64,000 nucleotides of DNA, taken from NCBI GenBank assembly GCA_017428625.1, contig JAFRQM010000049.1, forward strand, positions 62,001-126,000. Reading direction: 5' to 3'. Below, piece after piece: positions 52,383-61,456 of the stretch. This DNA comes from Clostridia bacterium. Its GTDB lineage: Bacteria; Bacillota; Clostridia; Oscillospirales; Acutalibacteraceae. Both the position numbers and the translations under genes were made by a program. Every line of letters begins with the position of its first letter. The first letter of the stretch is position 1. Below the pieces are notes generated by a model. It had not been told where the DNA came from and did no database searches. It saw only the letters and a program-made list of their open reading frames with translations.

Positions 52383-52970
52383 TCACAGCAAGCCTTTTGT
52401 TGAAGGAATTTCTCCGCCTATTGTCGCGTCTTCCGAGACCGCTTTGCAGACAGCTCTGCCGAATGCCTTGAAAATACATTCAATAATGTGGTGCGTGTTC
52501 TTGCCTGCGAATTCTTTTATGTGCAGGGTTACATTCGCATTTCTTGCAAAAGAAACAAAAAATTCTTCAACAAGTTCCGTGTCCATTGCTCCGACTTTGG
52601 GAGTGGGAAGTTCAACATCAAAATTGAGGTGTGAACGCCCGCTTATATCAAGGCTTACAAGAATAAGCGTTTCATCCATAGGTATAACAACGCTGCCGTA
52701 GCGCATTATTCCTCTTTTGTCTCCGATTGCTTTCTCAAACGCCTGACCGAGGCATATTCCTATATCCTCAACGGAGTGGTGAAAGTCAACATAGGTGTCA
52801 CCGATGCAATTAACATTTAAATCAAGCCGTCCGTGGCTTGCAAAAAGCGTGAGCATGTGGTCGAAAAATCCGCAACCCGTGTCAATCTCACTTTTTCCGC
52901 TTCCGTCAAGGTTGAGATAAAGTGAAATATCTGTTTCTTTTGTAGTCCTTTTGATTTCGGCTGTTCGCAT
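52383..52970 (-). CDS. hisB: Imidazoleglycerol-phosphate dehydratase
   Basis: 195 residues, the monofunctional form without the phosphatase domain of enterobacterial HisB. Metal-binding motifs DTGCGFFDHML (about 31) and DFHHSVEDIGI (about 58), and KNTHHIIECIFKAFGRA near the end. The histidinol-phosphatase step must be encoded elsewhere. It overlaps hisC by one base. Confidence 0.97.
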   Translation of the reverse strand: MRTAEIKRTTKETDISLYLNLDGSGKSEIDTGCGFFDHMLTLFASHGRLDLNVNCIGDTYVDFHHSVEDIGICLGQAFEKAIGDKRGIMRYGSVVIPMDETLILVSLDISGRSHLNFDVELPTPKVGAMDTELVEEFFVSFARNANVTLHIKEFAGKNTHHIIECIFKAFGRAVCKAVSEDATIGGEIPSTKGLL

Positions 52971-54034
52971 TATGACAGCTCCTTTATGATTTCTTTAAGC
53001 GCCGAGACAAGCGCGTCCATTTCGTCCCGGGCACCTACGGTTATGCGCAGGTAATCGCTGATTCTCGGTTTTGAGAAATAACGCACAAGAATACCTTTTT
53101 TGCGAAGTTCCGTGTAAAGTCTTTCGGCGGGAATCGCACTGTGCCTGACAAATAAAAAGTTTGATTTTGAATCTGTGCCCGTAAAACCGATTGAAGCAAG
53201 CTGCTTCTTTGTGTTTTCGCGTATTTCAATTATTTTGTCTGTGTTATTTGAATAATACTCATTGTCCGCGATTGCGGCAGAAGCCGCCGCTATTGCAACG
53301 GAATTCATATTGTAAGGGTTGAACGAAAACTTTAGTTTGTTCAGGTCGTCAATCAGTTCTTTTTGAGCAAGTCCGTAGCCTACACGCATACCGGCAAGCG
53401 AATGGCTTTTTGAAAATGTGCGGCAAACAAGAAGGTTGCTGTATTTGTTGACAAGACCGACACAGCTTGTTTTGCAGAAGTCCATATATGCTTCATCAAT
53501 AATAACAACATTACCGGGGTTTGAAGCGATTACCATTTCAATATCATCCGGCGAAAGCGCAAGCCCTGTAGGAGCGTTCGGGTTGGCAATAACTACGGTT
53601 TTGCCTTTGTTGCAATATTTTTTCGCGTCAATGCGCAAATCATTTTCAAGAGGGATTTCTTCAAGATTAACGCCGAAAATGTCGGCGTAAACAGGGTAGA
53701 ATCCGTATGAAATATCAGGGCAGCACATCTCGCCGCCTCTGCCGCAGAAACCCATAATTGAAAAGGCAAGCACATCATCGCTGCCGTTGCCGACAAAAAC
53801 ATTTTCCGCGTTCAGTCCGAATTCGCCTGCGATAGCTCTACGCAACTGTTTAACCTCGGGGTCGGAGTAAAGGCGCAGGCTGTCAATCAGTTCTCCGCTC
53901 ACCGCTTCTTTTACCTTTGGCGAGGGCGGGAACGGCGATTCGTTTGTGTTGAGTTTGATTACTTTGTAATTCAATTGTTCTCCCGGAGTATAGGGCACAA
54001 GAGCCTGATAATCCGGTGCTAAAAATTTACTCAT
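52970..54034 (-). CDS. hisC: Histidinol-phosphate aminotransferase
   Basis: 354 residues from ATG at 54034, which follows GAGGAAG and overlaps the hisD stop by 8 bp; an upstream in-frame start at 54049 would lie further inside hisD. LNTNESPFPPSPKV, the PLP-binding Lys in CRTFSKSHSLAGMRVGY (about 210) and RISDYLRITVG (Arg) are conserved. It transaminates imidazole-acetol phosphate. Confidence 0.96.
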   Translation of the reverse strand: MSKFLAPDYQALVPYTPGEQLNYKVIKLNTNESPFPPSPKVKEAVSGELIDSLRLYSDPEVKQLRRAIAGEFGLNAENVFVGNGSDDVLAFSIMGFCGRGGEMCCPDISYGFYPVYADIFGVNLEEIPLENDLRIDAKKYCNKGKTVVIANPNAPTGLALSPDDIEMVIASNPGNVVIIDEAYMDFCKTSCVGLVNKYSNLLVCRTFSKSHSLAGMRVGYGLAQKELIDDLNKLKFSFNPYNMNSVAIAAASAAIADNEYYSNNTDKIIEIRENTKKQLASIGFTGTDSKSNFLFVRHSAIPAERLYTELRKKGILVRYFSKPRISDYLRITVGARDEMDALVSALKEIIKELS

Positions 54035-55316
54035 TATTATCTTCCTCAAAGCGGATTGTTACACTTCTTGCGTGACCGTGCAGTCCCTCTGCCTCTGCGA
54101 ATATCTCAATGCTGTTTTTTAAATATTCAAGTGCTTTTGCGTCATAGTAGATATACTGAACTTTCTTGATGAAATCGTCAACGGAGAGGGCGGAACTGAA
54201 CCTCGCTGTTCCCGAGGTGGGCAGAGTATGGTTCGGACCGGCGAGGTAGTCCCCGAGCGCTTCAGGGCAGGATCTGCCGAGAAAAACAGAGCCGGCGTTT
54301 TCAATCTGCTCCAACATTCCGAACGGGTCTTCAACACAGAGTTCAAGGTGTTCGGGCGCAATTTTGTTTGATATCTTTATTGCCTCATACAAATCATTGA
54401 CAATTATTATTTTGCCGTTTGTCTCAATGGAAGCGCGTGCTATTTCTTCACGCGGAAGTTCTTTTAACTGTCTTTCAATTTCCTGCACAACAGAGTCGGC
54501 GAGTTCTCTGCTGTTTGTAACAAGAACGGCGGAGGCGAGTTTGTCGTGTTCTGCCTGCGAGAGCATATCCGCGGCGACAAATCTCGGGTTGCTGAATTCG
54601 TCCGCCACAACAAGAATCTCACTCGGACCTGCTATCATATCAATATCGACAAGCCCGAAAAGCATCCTTTTTGCGGTTGCAACATAAACATTGCCGGGGC
54701 CGACTATTTTGTCAACTTTCGGCACGCTTTCAGTTCCGAAACAAAGTGCAGCAACAGCCTGCGCCCCTCCGGATTTAATTATTTTATCAACACCCGCGAT
54801 TTTTGCGGCGGCAAGAATTGCCGGAGCAACTTTACCGTCTTTGCCGCAGGGGGTAGTCATAACAATTTCTTCAACACCTGCTATTTTTGCAGGCACAACA
54901 TCCATAAGAACGGTTGAAGGGTAACTTGCGGTGCCGCCCGGCACATAAACGCCCACTCTTTTCAGAGGAGTGATTTTCTGGCCGAGAATCATCCCCACGC
55001 CCTCGCGTGTTCTGTAACCTTCCCTGACCTGTTTTTTATGGTAGTTTTCTATGTTGAGTTTTGCGGATGTGATAACCTCAAGCAGAGCGGGATTGACGCT
55101 TCTTATTGCCTCAGTCATTTCTTCTTCGGTTACAACAAGGTTCTGCGGTCTTGCGCCGTCAAATTTTTCGCAGTAGTCAAGAAGTGCGCTGTCGCCGTTT
55201 GCCTTTACATTTTCTATTATCTGCGCGACTGTTCCTTCAACTCCGCTCTCAAGTTTTATGTCTCTGGTGAGAATTTCATTTTCCGAAGCGTTGTTTATAT
55301 CTATAATTTTAATCAT
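54027..55316 (-). CDS. hisD: Histidinol dehydrogenase
   Basis: 429 residues. GVYVPGGTASYPSTVLM, IVGPGNVYVATAKR, DMIAGPSEILVVAD, AEHDKLASA, and the zinc/catalytic region APEHLELCVEDP and GPNHTLPTSG are all present. It oxidises histidinol to histidine in two NAD-dependent steps. It overlaps hisG by 8 bp. Confidence 0.97.
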   Translation of the reverse strand: MIKIIDINNASENEILTRDIKLESGVEGTVAQIIENVKANGDSALLDYCEKFDGARPQNLVVTEEEMTEAIRSVNPALLEVITSAKLNIENYHKKQVREGYRTREGVGMILGQKITPLKRVGVYVPGGTASYPSTVLMDVVPAKIAGVEEIVMTTPCGKDGKVAPAILAAAKIAGVDKIIKSGGAQAVAALCFGTESVPKVDKIVGPGNVYVATAKRMLFGLVDIDMIAGPSEILVVADEFSNPRFVAADMLSQAEHDKLASAVLVTNSRELADSVVQEIERQLKELPREEIARASIETNGKIIIVNDLYEAIKISNKIAPEHLELCVEDPFGMLEQIENAGSVFLGRSCPEALGDYLAGPNHTLPTSGTARFSSALSVDDFIKKVQYIYYDAKALEYLKNSIEIFAEAEGLHGHARSVTIRFEEDNNE

Positions 55317-55938
55317 TTTCAGTCAGCTCCTTTTTGAGTTTGGTAACAAGGTCGAGTATTTCGCTGTTTTTGAATTTGTATGATGATTTGTTAGCAATAA
55401 GCCTTGCGCTTATCGGCATAATTGTTTCAAAAACTTTAAGGTGGTTTTCTTTAAGCGTTGTGCCTGTTTCAACAATATCAACAATAACATCCGAAAGACC
55501 GAGCAGGGGAGCGATTTCTATTGAACCGTTGAGTTTTATTATTTCAATTTCACGGTTGAGCGAAAGGTAATAGTTTTTCGCTATATTAGTGAATTTTGTC
55601 GCAACTCTCAGCGGTCTGTCAAGATCCTCAATATAGTTTTCCGGCGCGGCAACGCACATATTGCATTTACCGAGTTTAAGGTCAAGCAGTTCATACAAAT
55701 CAAGTTTATCTTCTTCAAGAATGTCTTTGCCTACAATTCCTATATCCGCCGCGCCGTGGGCAATATAGATTGCGACATCCGAAGGTTTTACAAGCAGATA
55801 GCAGACGCCGCTTTTTTCGTTTGTGAATATCAGTTTGCGGTTGTCGTCATAAATCTCGCTGCAGTCATAGCCGATATTTGCCAGAAGATTATATACTTTG
55901 TCGCCCAGGCGGCCTTTGGGCAATGCAATGTTAAGCAT
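55309..55938 (-). CDS. hisG: ATP phosphoribosyltransferase, short form
   Basis: 209 residues, the HisGS form without the C-terminal regulatory domain, so it needs HisZ, which is encoded just upstream. MLNIALPKGRLGDKV, GAADIGIVGKDIL and DIVETGTTLKENHL are the expected motifs. It performs the first committed step and is the target of histidine feedback through HisZ. Confidence 0.96.
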   Translation of the reverse strand: MLNIALPKGRLGDKVYNLLANIGYDCSEIYDDNRKLIFTNEKSGVCYLLVKPSDVAIYIAHGAADIGIVGKDILEEDKLDLYELLDLKLGKCNMCVAAPENYIEDLDRPLRVATKFTNIAKNYYLSLNREIEIIKLNGSIEIAPLLGLSDVIVDIVETGTTLKENHLKVFETIMPISARLIANKSSYKFKNSEILDLVTKLKKELTEND

Positions 55939-57053
55939 TATTTTTCCTCCGTGAGTTCACCGTTTTCAAAAACATATCTTTCGTGGCATCGGTGCGATTC
56001 CGTTATTTCGCGTTCAACGCATACGCTCTTACCGATATCGCAAAAACCGTTAACACAGGCAATCAGTTTGTCGGCGTTGCCCGAATCTTTGTTGATAATA
56101 AGAATATCCGTGTCATAATCACGCTGTTTGCGGTAATAAAGGTTCAGGTTGTCAAGGTAAACAGCGAACCCGATTGCGCCGATGTTGTCTCTGATTTTTC
56201 TCGCAAGCAGGTCATATCTTCCGCCCGAAAGAACAGCGGCGGGAGCCTTCTCGACATAACCTCTGAAAACAATACCGTTGTAATAATCAATGTGTTGTGT
56301 GACCGAAAGGTCAATGTTGATTTTGTCTGCAATCGAGCAGGCTGTCAGAGTTTTGCAAAGCGTTTTCAGTTCATTGAGAGCATTGATTGTTTTTTCGGTG
56401 TCAACAAGTGTTTCGATTTTGCTTATAGCGTCGTTTATCGGCATATCAATTGTAAACAGTGAGGTTATTTTCTCCGCAGTTTCGTCGCCGATTCCGCACT
56501 CATCGCAGATTCTTCTGAAATCGTGCGTGTTTTTTCCGCCTATGCAGCCGGCAAGCTTTTTGCGGTCAGCCAACGAAATGTCACAATCGTCTATAAGCGA
56601 AAGAACAATGTCGTTATGAGAAACCGAAATTGAATAGTTTTTATCAATCATTTCAAGGCTTTTTGCTGCAAGTAATATCACTTCGCTCGTGATATATGAA
56701 TCAATGTCGCCGAGCACTTCGATTCCGCACTGCTTGATTTCGCGAAAATCTTTGGCGGCGTGAGAGATTCTGAAAACGCTTTCGTTGTAATAAAGCCTTG
56801 TCAGTTTTTCACTGAGTTTGGCGTTCTTCACAATCGAAAGAGTAATATCGGGCTTCAGCGCCATAAGGCGGCCGTCGGCGTTGTTGAATGCTATAACACC
56901 GTCATCTGTCAGAAATTTGCGGTTGTCTGAATAAAAACTGTATTCCTCAAATTTTGACATACGGTATTTTTTATAACCGCGGCTCTCAAAAAGCAACGGC
57001 AGGTTTATGCCGAGTTCATCCTCTTTTGCAAGAAAATCGGGAATCTGTGCCAT
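55938..57053 (-). CDS. hisZ: ATP phosphoribosyltransferase regulatory subunit
   Basis: 371 residues, histidyl-tRNA-synthetase-like. DDGVIAFNNADGRLMALKPD (motif 2 region), RLYYNESVFRISHAAKDFRE and the C-terminal class II core ILSGGRYDLLARK are visible; the HisRS anticodon-binding domain is missing, as expected. It activates HisG and senses histidine. First gene of the nine-gene operon; ends with TAATG overlap to hisG. Confidence 0.93.
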   Translation of the reverse strand: MAQIPDFLAKEDELGINLPLLFESRGYKKYRMSKFEEYSFYSDNRKFLTDDGVIAFNNADGRLMALKPDITLSIVKNAKLSEKLTRLYYNESVFRISHAAKDFREIKQCGIEVLGDIDSYITSEVILLAAKSLEMIDKNYSISVSHNDIVLSLIDDCDISLADRKKLAGCIGGKNTHDFRRICDECGIGDETAEKITSLFTIDMPINDAISKIETLVDTEKTINALNELKTLCKTLTACSIADKINIDLSVTQHIDYYNGIVFRGYVEKAPAAVLSGGRYDLLARKIRDNIGAIGFAVYLDNLNLYYRKQRDYDTDILIINKDSGNADKLIACVNGFCDIGKSVCVEREITESHRCHERYVFENGELTEEK

Positions 57054-57082
57054 ATTATTTCTCCGTTCGGGTTAGTTTATGA

Positions 57083-57147
57083 TGTGTTGTTACTTAGAGA
57101 TAATAACACAAAAAAATATTTCAGTCAATTACCGTAGTAACACATTA
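57083..57147 (-). promoter_or_regulatory. Promoter and operator-like repeats of the histidine operon
   Basis: Minus strand TTGACT (57128-57123), 17 bp, TATTAT (57105-57100). Three TGTGTT-RTTA-like half-sites surround it: TGTGTTGTTA at 57083-57092 (plus), TAATAACACA at 57101-57110 and TAGTAACACA near 57135-57144. The first two form a dyad directly over the -10 and start region. The short leader (about 40 nt) has no room for a T-box, so repressor control is more likely. Confidence 0.55.
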
Positions 57148-57210
57148 AAGCGATTTCATAGGACTGCACAAAAAATATGACGCTGTAAGGTAATTTGTTA
57201 TATAATATCA

Positions 57211-57238
57211 TTGACAATAAAAAAAATCAATGTAATAA
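57211..57238 (+). promoter_or_regulatory. Promoter of the GDPD-family gene
   Basis: TTGACA (57211-57216), 16 bp, TAATAA (57233-57238), 31 bp before the start codon. Confidence 0.5.
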
Positions 57239-57268
57239 TATTTTTATTATTTATAAGAAGGTGTTTGT

Positions 57269-58015
57269 ATGGGTGACAATTCAATTATCATAAAGTTTCA
57301 GAGAGTTTTTCAGCTTAATAAACTGCTTAACCGTATAAGTGCTTCGCCGCTTAATCTTCCGGAAGACTTTACGATTACCTGCCACTCAGGTGCTCTGAAT
57401 ACCGAAGACAATTCGCTTGATTCAATTATTAAACTCGTTGAATACGGCGCTCAGACAGTTGAAATCGATGTTTCGTTCCGTCCCGACGGTTCGCCCTGTG
57501 CAATTCATAAAAATGAGCCTTCTCAAAATGAAGGCGCTCCTCTTGAAGATATTTTCAAAGCAGTCGCACAAAGCGATACCTGCAAAATGAACCTCGATCT
57601 GAAGAGTTTCGTGAACCTGCCTGTTATTGATGAACTCGTTGAAAAATATAATCTTACCGGCAGAGCGTTCTACACCGGCGTGGGTGCCGAATGGTGCGAA
57701 ACAGTCAGAAACAATTCAACTCTTCCTTATTATCTTAATGCATCTGTTGTTACCGATAAACTCAACCCCGAAAAAAGCGCAGAAAAACTCTGCAAAAAAA
57801 TCAAAGATTGCGGTGCAATCGGTCTTAACTGTCAATATAATAATGTTACATCCGCTCTTTGCAAAGCGCTTCATAAAAACAATCTTCTGCTTTCCGCCTG
57901 GACTGCTGACAAAAAGATTATTCAGTGCAGGCTGCTTGCAATCGGTGTTGACAATATTACTACCAAACGCCCCGATTCGCTTGATTACTGCATTGTTAAT
58001 TGGGGCAGGTTTTAA
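57269..58015 (+). CDS. Divergent glycerophosphodiester phosphodiesterase family protein
   Basis: 248 residues, cytoplasmic. The GDPD barrel pattern is visible, but the active-site consensus is altered: canonical HRG is HSG (TCHSGALNTEDNSLDSI, about 37), ENT appears as DNS, VEIDVSFRPDG is normal, and the HD pair is HK (AIHKNEPS). The C-terminal strands LLLSAWTADKK and VDNITTKRPD match the family. It probably has a different substrate or weak activity. AAGAAGGTGTTTGT precedes the ATG. Confidence 0.78.
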   Translation: MGDNSIIIKFQRVFQLNKLLNRISASPLNLPEDFTITCHSGALNTEDNSLDSIIKLVEYGAQTVEIDVSFRPDGSPCAIHKNEPSQNEGAPLEDIFKAVAQSDTCKMNLDLKSFVNLPVIDELVEKYNLTGRAFYTGVGAEWCETVRNNSTLPYYLNASVVTDKLNPEKSAEKLCKKIKDCGAIGLNCQYNNVTSALCKALHKNNLLLSAWTADKKIIQCRLLAIGVDNITTKRPDSLDYCIVNWGRF

Positions 58016-58045
58016 AAAAACATCCCCGTGATTAACACGGGGGAT
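58012..58045 (-). terminator. Terminator of the citrate synthase gene
   Basis: Minus strand stem CCCCGTG (58042-58036) with CACGGGG (58030-58024), loop TTAAT, followed by ATGTTTTTTT. It lies just after the citrate synthase stop and next to the convergent GDPD stop. Confidence 0.75.
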
Positions 58046-58050
58046 AATTA

Positions 58051-59406
58051 TCATCTTTCATCTATGGGAATATACTCTCTGTGCTCGCTTACGCTTTTGT
58101 ATGCGGGCCTTATTATTTTGCTGCCGCTTAAAATTTCTTCGAGTCTGTGTGCGCTCCAGCCTGCAATTCGCGAAATTGCAAAAAGGGGAGTGAAAAGTTC
58201 ATCCGGTATGCCGAGCATCCTGTATGCAAAGCCGGAGTAGAAATCCACATTCGCGCTGACGCCTTTATAAATCTTTCTTTTTTTGCAAATTTGCTGTGCC
58301 GCGAGTTTCTCAACTGAGGCGTAAAGCGTAAATTCGTCATCAAGCCCTTTTTCACCGCTCAGTCGCTCAACAAGACCTTTGAGAACACACGCCCTTGGGT
58401 CGGAAAGTGAGTAAACAGCGTGCCCCATGCCATATATCAAACCGCTTCTGTCAAACGCTTCTTTTGAAAGGATTTTGTCAAGATAAGCGGAAACTTCATC
58501 ATCATCTTTCCAGTCTTTGACATTTGCTTTAATATCGTCAAACATATTCGCAACTTTGATGTTCGCTCCGCCGTGTTTCGGACCTTTGAGCGAACCTAAT
58601 GCGGCTGAAACGGCAGAATAAGTGTCTGTTCCCGATGAGGTTACGACATGCATCGTAAAAGTGGAGTTGTTGCCGCCGCCGTGTTCTGCGTGAAGCATAA
58701 GGCAGGCATCGAGAACAATTGCTTCAAGTTGAGTAAAACCGCTGTCGGGTCTGAGCATATGAAGTATGTTTTCAGCGGTTGAAAAACCGCGCTCAGGTGC
58801 ATGGAAGAAAAGTGACTGCCCGTTTTTGTAATAATTATATGCATGGTAGCCGTAAACACACAGTGTCGGAAAAACGGAAATGAGGTGAAGGCACTGGCGC
58901 AGAACATTGTCAACGGCAAGGTCATCGGCGTTTTCATCATAGGAATAAAGCGTGAGAACGCTTTTGGAAACGGAGTTCATTATGTCCGGGTTTGCTGCTT
59001 TCATAACAACATCGCGAACAAAACTGCCGGGCAGTTTACGCATATCGGTAAGAAGCGTGCGGAATGCGTCCAGTTCTTCTTTTGAAGGCAGTTTGCCGAA
59101 AAGCAGCAGGTATGTTATTTCTTCAAAACCGCAATTAGCCGACATTGTGCCGTTTATGAGATCTTTTATGTTATAGCCGCGGTAATAAAGTGAACCTTCA
59201 CAGGGTATTTTGACTCCGTCAATAAAATCAAAACTGTTGATTTCGGAAATTTCGGTAAGTCCGGTCAGAACGCCGTTGCCGTTGAGATCTCTCAGGCCGC
59301 GCTTAACATCATATTTTGTATATAATTCGGGGTTTATGGATGTGCTTGAAACGGTGAGTTGCGACAAATCGTAAATCTGATTCTGGTAATTGTTGAAGTC
59401 GAGCAT
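58051..59406 (-). CDS. gltA: Citrate synthase
   Basis: 451 residues, the clostridial type with a long N-terminal extension. Active-site His in MLHAEHGGGNNSTFTMH (about 240), GPKHGGANIKV (second His) and the third motif GMGHAVYSLSDPR (His, with Asp-Arg) are conserved. It condenses acetyl-CoA and oxaloacetate, feeding glutamate synthesis in fermenters. AAAGGAGGCGTAAA precedes the ATG. A 2-methylcitrate synthase cannot be excluded, but no prp genes are near. Confidence 0.92.
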   Translation of the reverse strand: MLDFNNYQNQIYDLSQLTVSSTSINPELYTKYDVKRGLRDLNGNGVLTGLTEISEINSFDFIDGVKIPCEGSLYYRGYNIKDLINGTMSANCGFEEITYLLLFGKLPSKEELDAFRTLLTDMRKLPGSFVRDVVMKAANPDIMNSVSKSVLTLYSYDENADDLAVDNVLRQCLHLISVFPTLCVYGYHAYNYYKNGQSLFFHAPERGFSTAENILHMLRPDSGFTQLEAIVLDACLMLHAEHGGGNNSTFTMHVVTSSGTDTYSAVSAALGSLKGPKHGGANIKVANMFDDIKANVKDWKDDDEVSAYLDKILSKEAFDRSGLIYGMGHAVYSLSDPRACVLKGLVERLSGEKGLDDEFTLYASVEKLAAQQICKKRKIYKGVSANVDFYSGFAYRMLGIPDELFTPLFAISRIAGWSAHRLEEILSGSKIIRPAYKSVSEHREYIPIDER

Positions 59407-59481
59407 TTTACGCCTCCTTTTTTGAAATAAGCGGGATTAACGACCGGATGTAACTCTTGCGTTATCTGAATTATTATTAAT

Positions 59482-59510
59482 ATTTTACCATAAAAAGGCA
59501 TATATATCAA
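59482..59510 (-). promoter_or_regulatory. Promoter of the citrate synthase gene
   Basis: Minus strand TTGATA (59510-59505), 17 bp, TAAAAT (59487-59482) with an extended TGG before the -10. Confidence 0.55.
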
Positions 59511-59610
59511 CCGAAAACGCCGCTCAAAAGTTACAAAACAAAGGTTTTCAATTACAGTTTAATTACAATTGTGAATAAACGGTTAATGGTTTTGGAATGA
59601 GTATAAAAGA

Positions 59611-59641
59611 AAAACCCCGTTACAATTGTAGCGGGATTTTT
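59611..59641 (-). terminator. Terminator of the tRNA-Asp/tRNA-Thr operon
   Basis: Minus strand palindrome CCCGCTACAA/TTGTAACGGG (one G-U) followed by GTTTTTCTTTT, directly downstream of tRNA-Thr. Together with the two tRNAs this explains the 476 bp stretch 59407-59882. Confidence 0.75.
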
Positions 59642-59642
59642 C

Positions 59643-59718
<76 letters not shown>

Positions 59719-59721
59719 GAA

Positions 59722-59799
59722 TGGCGACCCGGATCGGGCTCGAACCGACGACCTCCAGCGTGACAGGCTGGCGTTCTAAACCGACTGAACTACCGGGCC
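59722..59799 (-). tRNA. tRNA-Asp (anticodon GTC)
   Basis: 78 nt including encoded CCA. Acceptor GGCCCGG pairs with CCGGGTC, anticodon stem CCAGC/GCTGG with loop CTGTCAC gives GTC, T arm GTCGG-TTCGAGC-CCGAT. Confidence 0.96.
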
Positions 59800-59816
59800 A
59801 TTTCGGAACGGGTATT

Positions 59817-59845
59817 ATATTATCATATTGTTTTCGATTTTGCAA
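59817..59845 (-). promoter_or_regulatory. Promoter of the tRNA-Asp/tRNA-Thr operon
   Basis: Minus strand TTGCAA (59845-59840), 17 bp, TAATAT (59822-59817) with extended TGA, 17 bp before tRNA-Asp. Confidence 0.65.
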
Positions 59846-59882
59846 GAGTTTTTTATTTAAAAAATAAAATACAATAATTTAA

Positions 59883-61418
59883 TCAATACCCGTTGTTCTG
59901 AACTGTATATTTTACGGCGAATCCTGTGTTTTCACAGTCGTTCATCGGGGTTGTCGTCCAGAAAAACTCGTCTTCGGAAGATGTGGAACCGACAACAATA
60001 TATTCGAATGCGCTGCCGCAAACGCTGTAAGCGCAATCCGCTTCGGTGCCCGCAACGGGGTGCACTGTCAAAGCCGAACCCGTGAAATCGGCGGCGTCAA
60101 CAACTGTTATAAATGTGTCAAAACCTCCGAGATTACCGAGGGTGCGAAACAGATAATCGTTTGATTTGGTGTATCCGCAAAAAACATAATTACTTCCCGC
60201 TTTATAAACACCCGAAATAAAATCATTTTCACTGCCGCCGAAAGACCTTCTGTCGGTAACAACTCCTACTGAATTGATTTTGACTGCGTATCCGTCTTCT
60301 TTGCCGAAGTTGATAACACCGTCAAAGAAACCGTCGGTTTCGCCTGCGCTGTTTTTTGTCTGAAAATAACCTGCCGCCACGCATCCGCCGTCGCCGTCGG
60401 AGCACAGATGCTCAAATCTGTCATTGCCGGATGAAGCTATAACGCAATACCATCTGAGTTCAGACAGGTCGGGTGAGTATTTAAGAATAACAGAGTCGTT
60501 GCCTCCCGCTCCCATTCCGCTGAACTGCGCAAAATCGCCGTCGGATGAAACAGAAACACAGGCAGCAAAAACCGTGGAGTTTGAGTCAACGCATATATCA
60601 TAAACAGCGCCGCCCGATGTGCCGCAGAGAGTAACGGTTGAGACAATTTCGTTGCTGCTGTTGAATTTCATTAATACAGCGCCCGATGAGGTCATATTGA
60701 AATCACCGCCGGTCGATGTTGAACTGCCGCCGGCGATATAACCTCCGTCAGAAGTCGGAGCGATACTGTAAAAATAATCATAGCCGCTTCCGTCGGCAAT
60801 ATAACTGTTGAGAAGGTCGCCGGTTGAGGAATATCTGTAAATAAACGCGTCAATTACATTTTGCGAAACGGGCGCGGTGTCGATAAGGTCGGTTGCGAGG
60901 GTGTATCCGGCGCAGACAACAGAGCCGTCGGAAAGTTCGGCAACATCGTATGCGACTGTAATATTATTGCCGCCTATGCTTCTTATCCACCTCAACGAAC
61001 CGTTTGAAGAAAATTTAGCGACAAAAGCATATGTTGACGCCCAGCCGTTTTCATAACTGCCGGCAAGCGTTCTGTCTCTCGATGATGTGTTGCCGCATAC
61101 TAAGAAATCGGCATTGCTGCAAAAATAAGATGAACGAACAATATCGCTGCCGGTGCCGCCGAATGTTATTGACCACACATCTTCATCGGACCCTGCGGGA
61201 ATATAACCCTCTTCGGTAGGGGGCTCTGTCGTGGAAGCGCCCGTTGTGGTCGTGCGTGTTGTGTTGTATCTGCCGTCAAATTGAACAGCGGTCTCGCTTG
61301 AAACAGTCGGGAAAGTCACGTCAACTTTATCCCGCTTGCCCGTAGCAACCTGAAATGACTGAACAAAAAACATAAGAAAAAACATCAGTATTGCGCCTAA
61401 TCTTTTGTTGAAATTCAT
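59883..61418 (-). CDS. Secreted beta-propeller-like (SBBP/delta-60 type) protein
   Basis: 511 residues. A hydrophobic N-terminus (about 8-26) serves as signal or anchor, then a Thr/Pro-rich linker (RYNTTRTTTTGASTTEPPTE, about 51-70). The rest is a series of ~50-residue units with WSITFGGTGSDIVRSSYFC, FGGSENDFISGVYKAGSNYV and GGYIAGGSSTST patterns, as in SBBP/delta-60 propeller repeats. Function is unknown; such proteins usually bind ligands or surfaces. It lies 38 bp after the FAD oxidoreductase gene with AAAGGAGG upstream. Confidence 0.7.
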   Translation of the reverse strand: MNFNKRLGAILMFFLMFFVQSFQVATGKRDKVDVTFPTVSSETAVQFDGRYNTTRTTTTGASTTEPPTEEGYIPAGSDEDVWSITFGGTGSDIVRSSYFCSNADFLVCGNTSSRDRTLAGSYENGWASTYAFVAKFSSNGSLRWIRSIGGNNITVAYDVAELSDGSVVCAGYTLATDLIDTAPVSQNVIDAFIYRYSSTGDLLNSYIADGSGYDYFYSIAPTSDGGYIAGGSSTSTGGDFNMTSSGAVLMKFNSSNEIVSTVTLCGTSGGAVYDICVDSNSTVFAACVSVSSDGDFAQFSGMGAGGNDSVILKYSPDLSELRWYCVIASSGNDRFEHLCSDGDGGCVAAGYFQTKNSAGETDGFFDGVINFGKEDGYAVKINSVGVVTDRRSFGGSENDFISGVYKAGSNYVFCGYTKSNDYLFRTLGNLGGFDTFITVVDAADFTGSALTVHPVAGTEADCAYSVCGSAFEYIVVGSTSSEDEFFWTTTPMNDCENTGFAVKYTVQNNGY

Positions 61419-61456
61419 TAACGTAACCTCCTTTCGCAGTATTTCAGCCGTCGGGT

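Noticed and set aside
57054..57268. T-box riboswitch before the histidine operon
   Set aside because: The distance from the inferred start of transcription to hisZ is about 40 nt, with no AGGGTGG-type T-box sequence.
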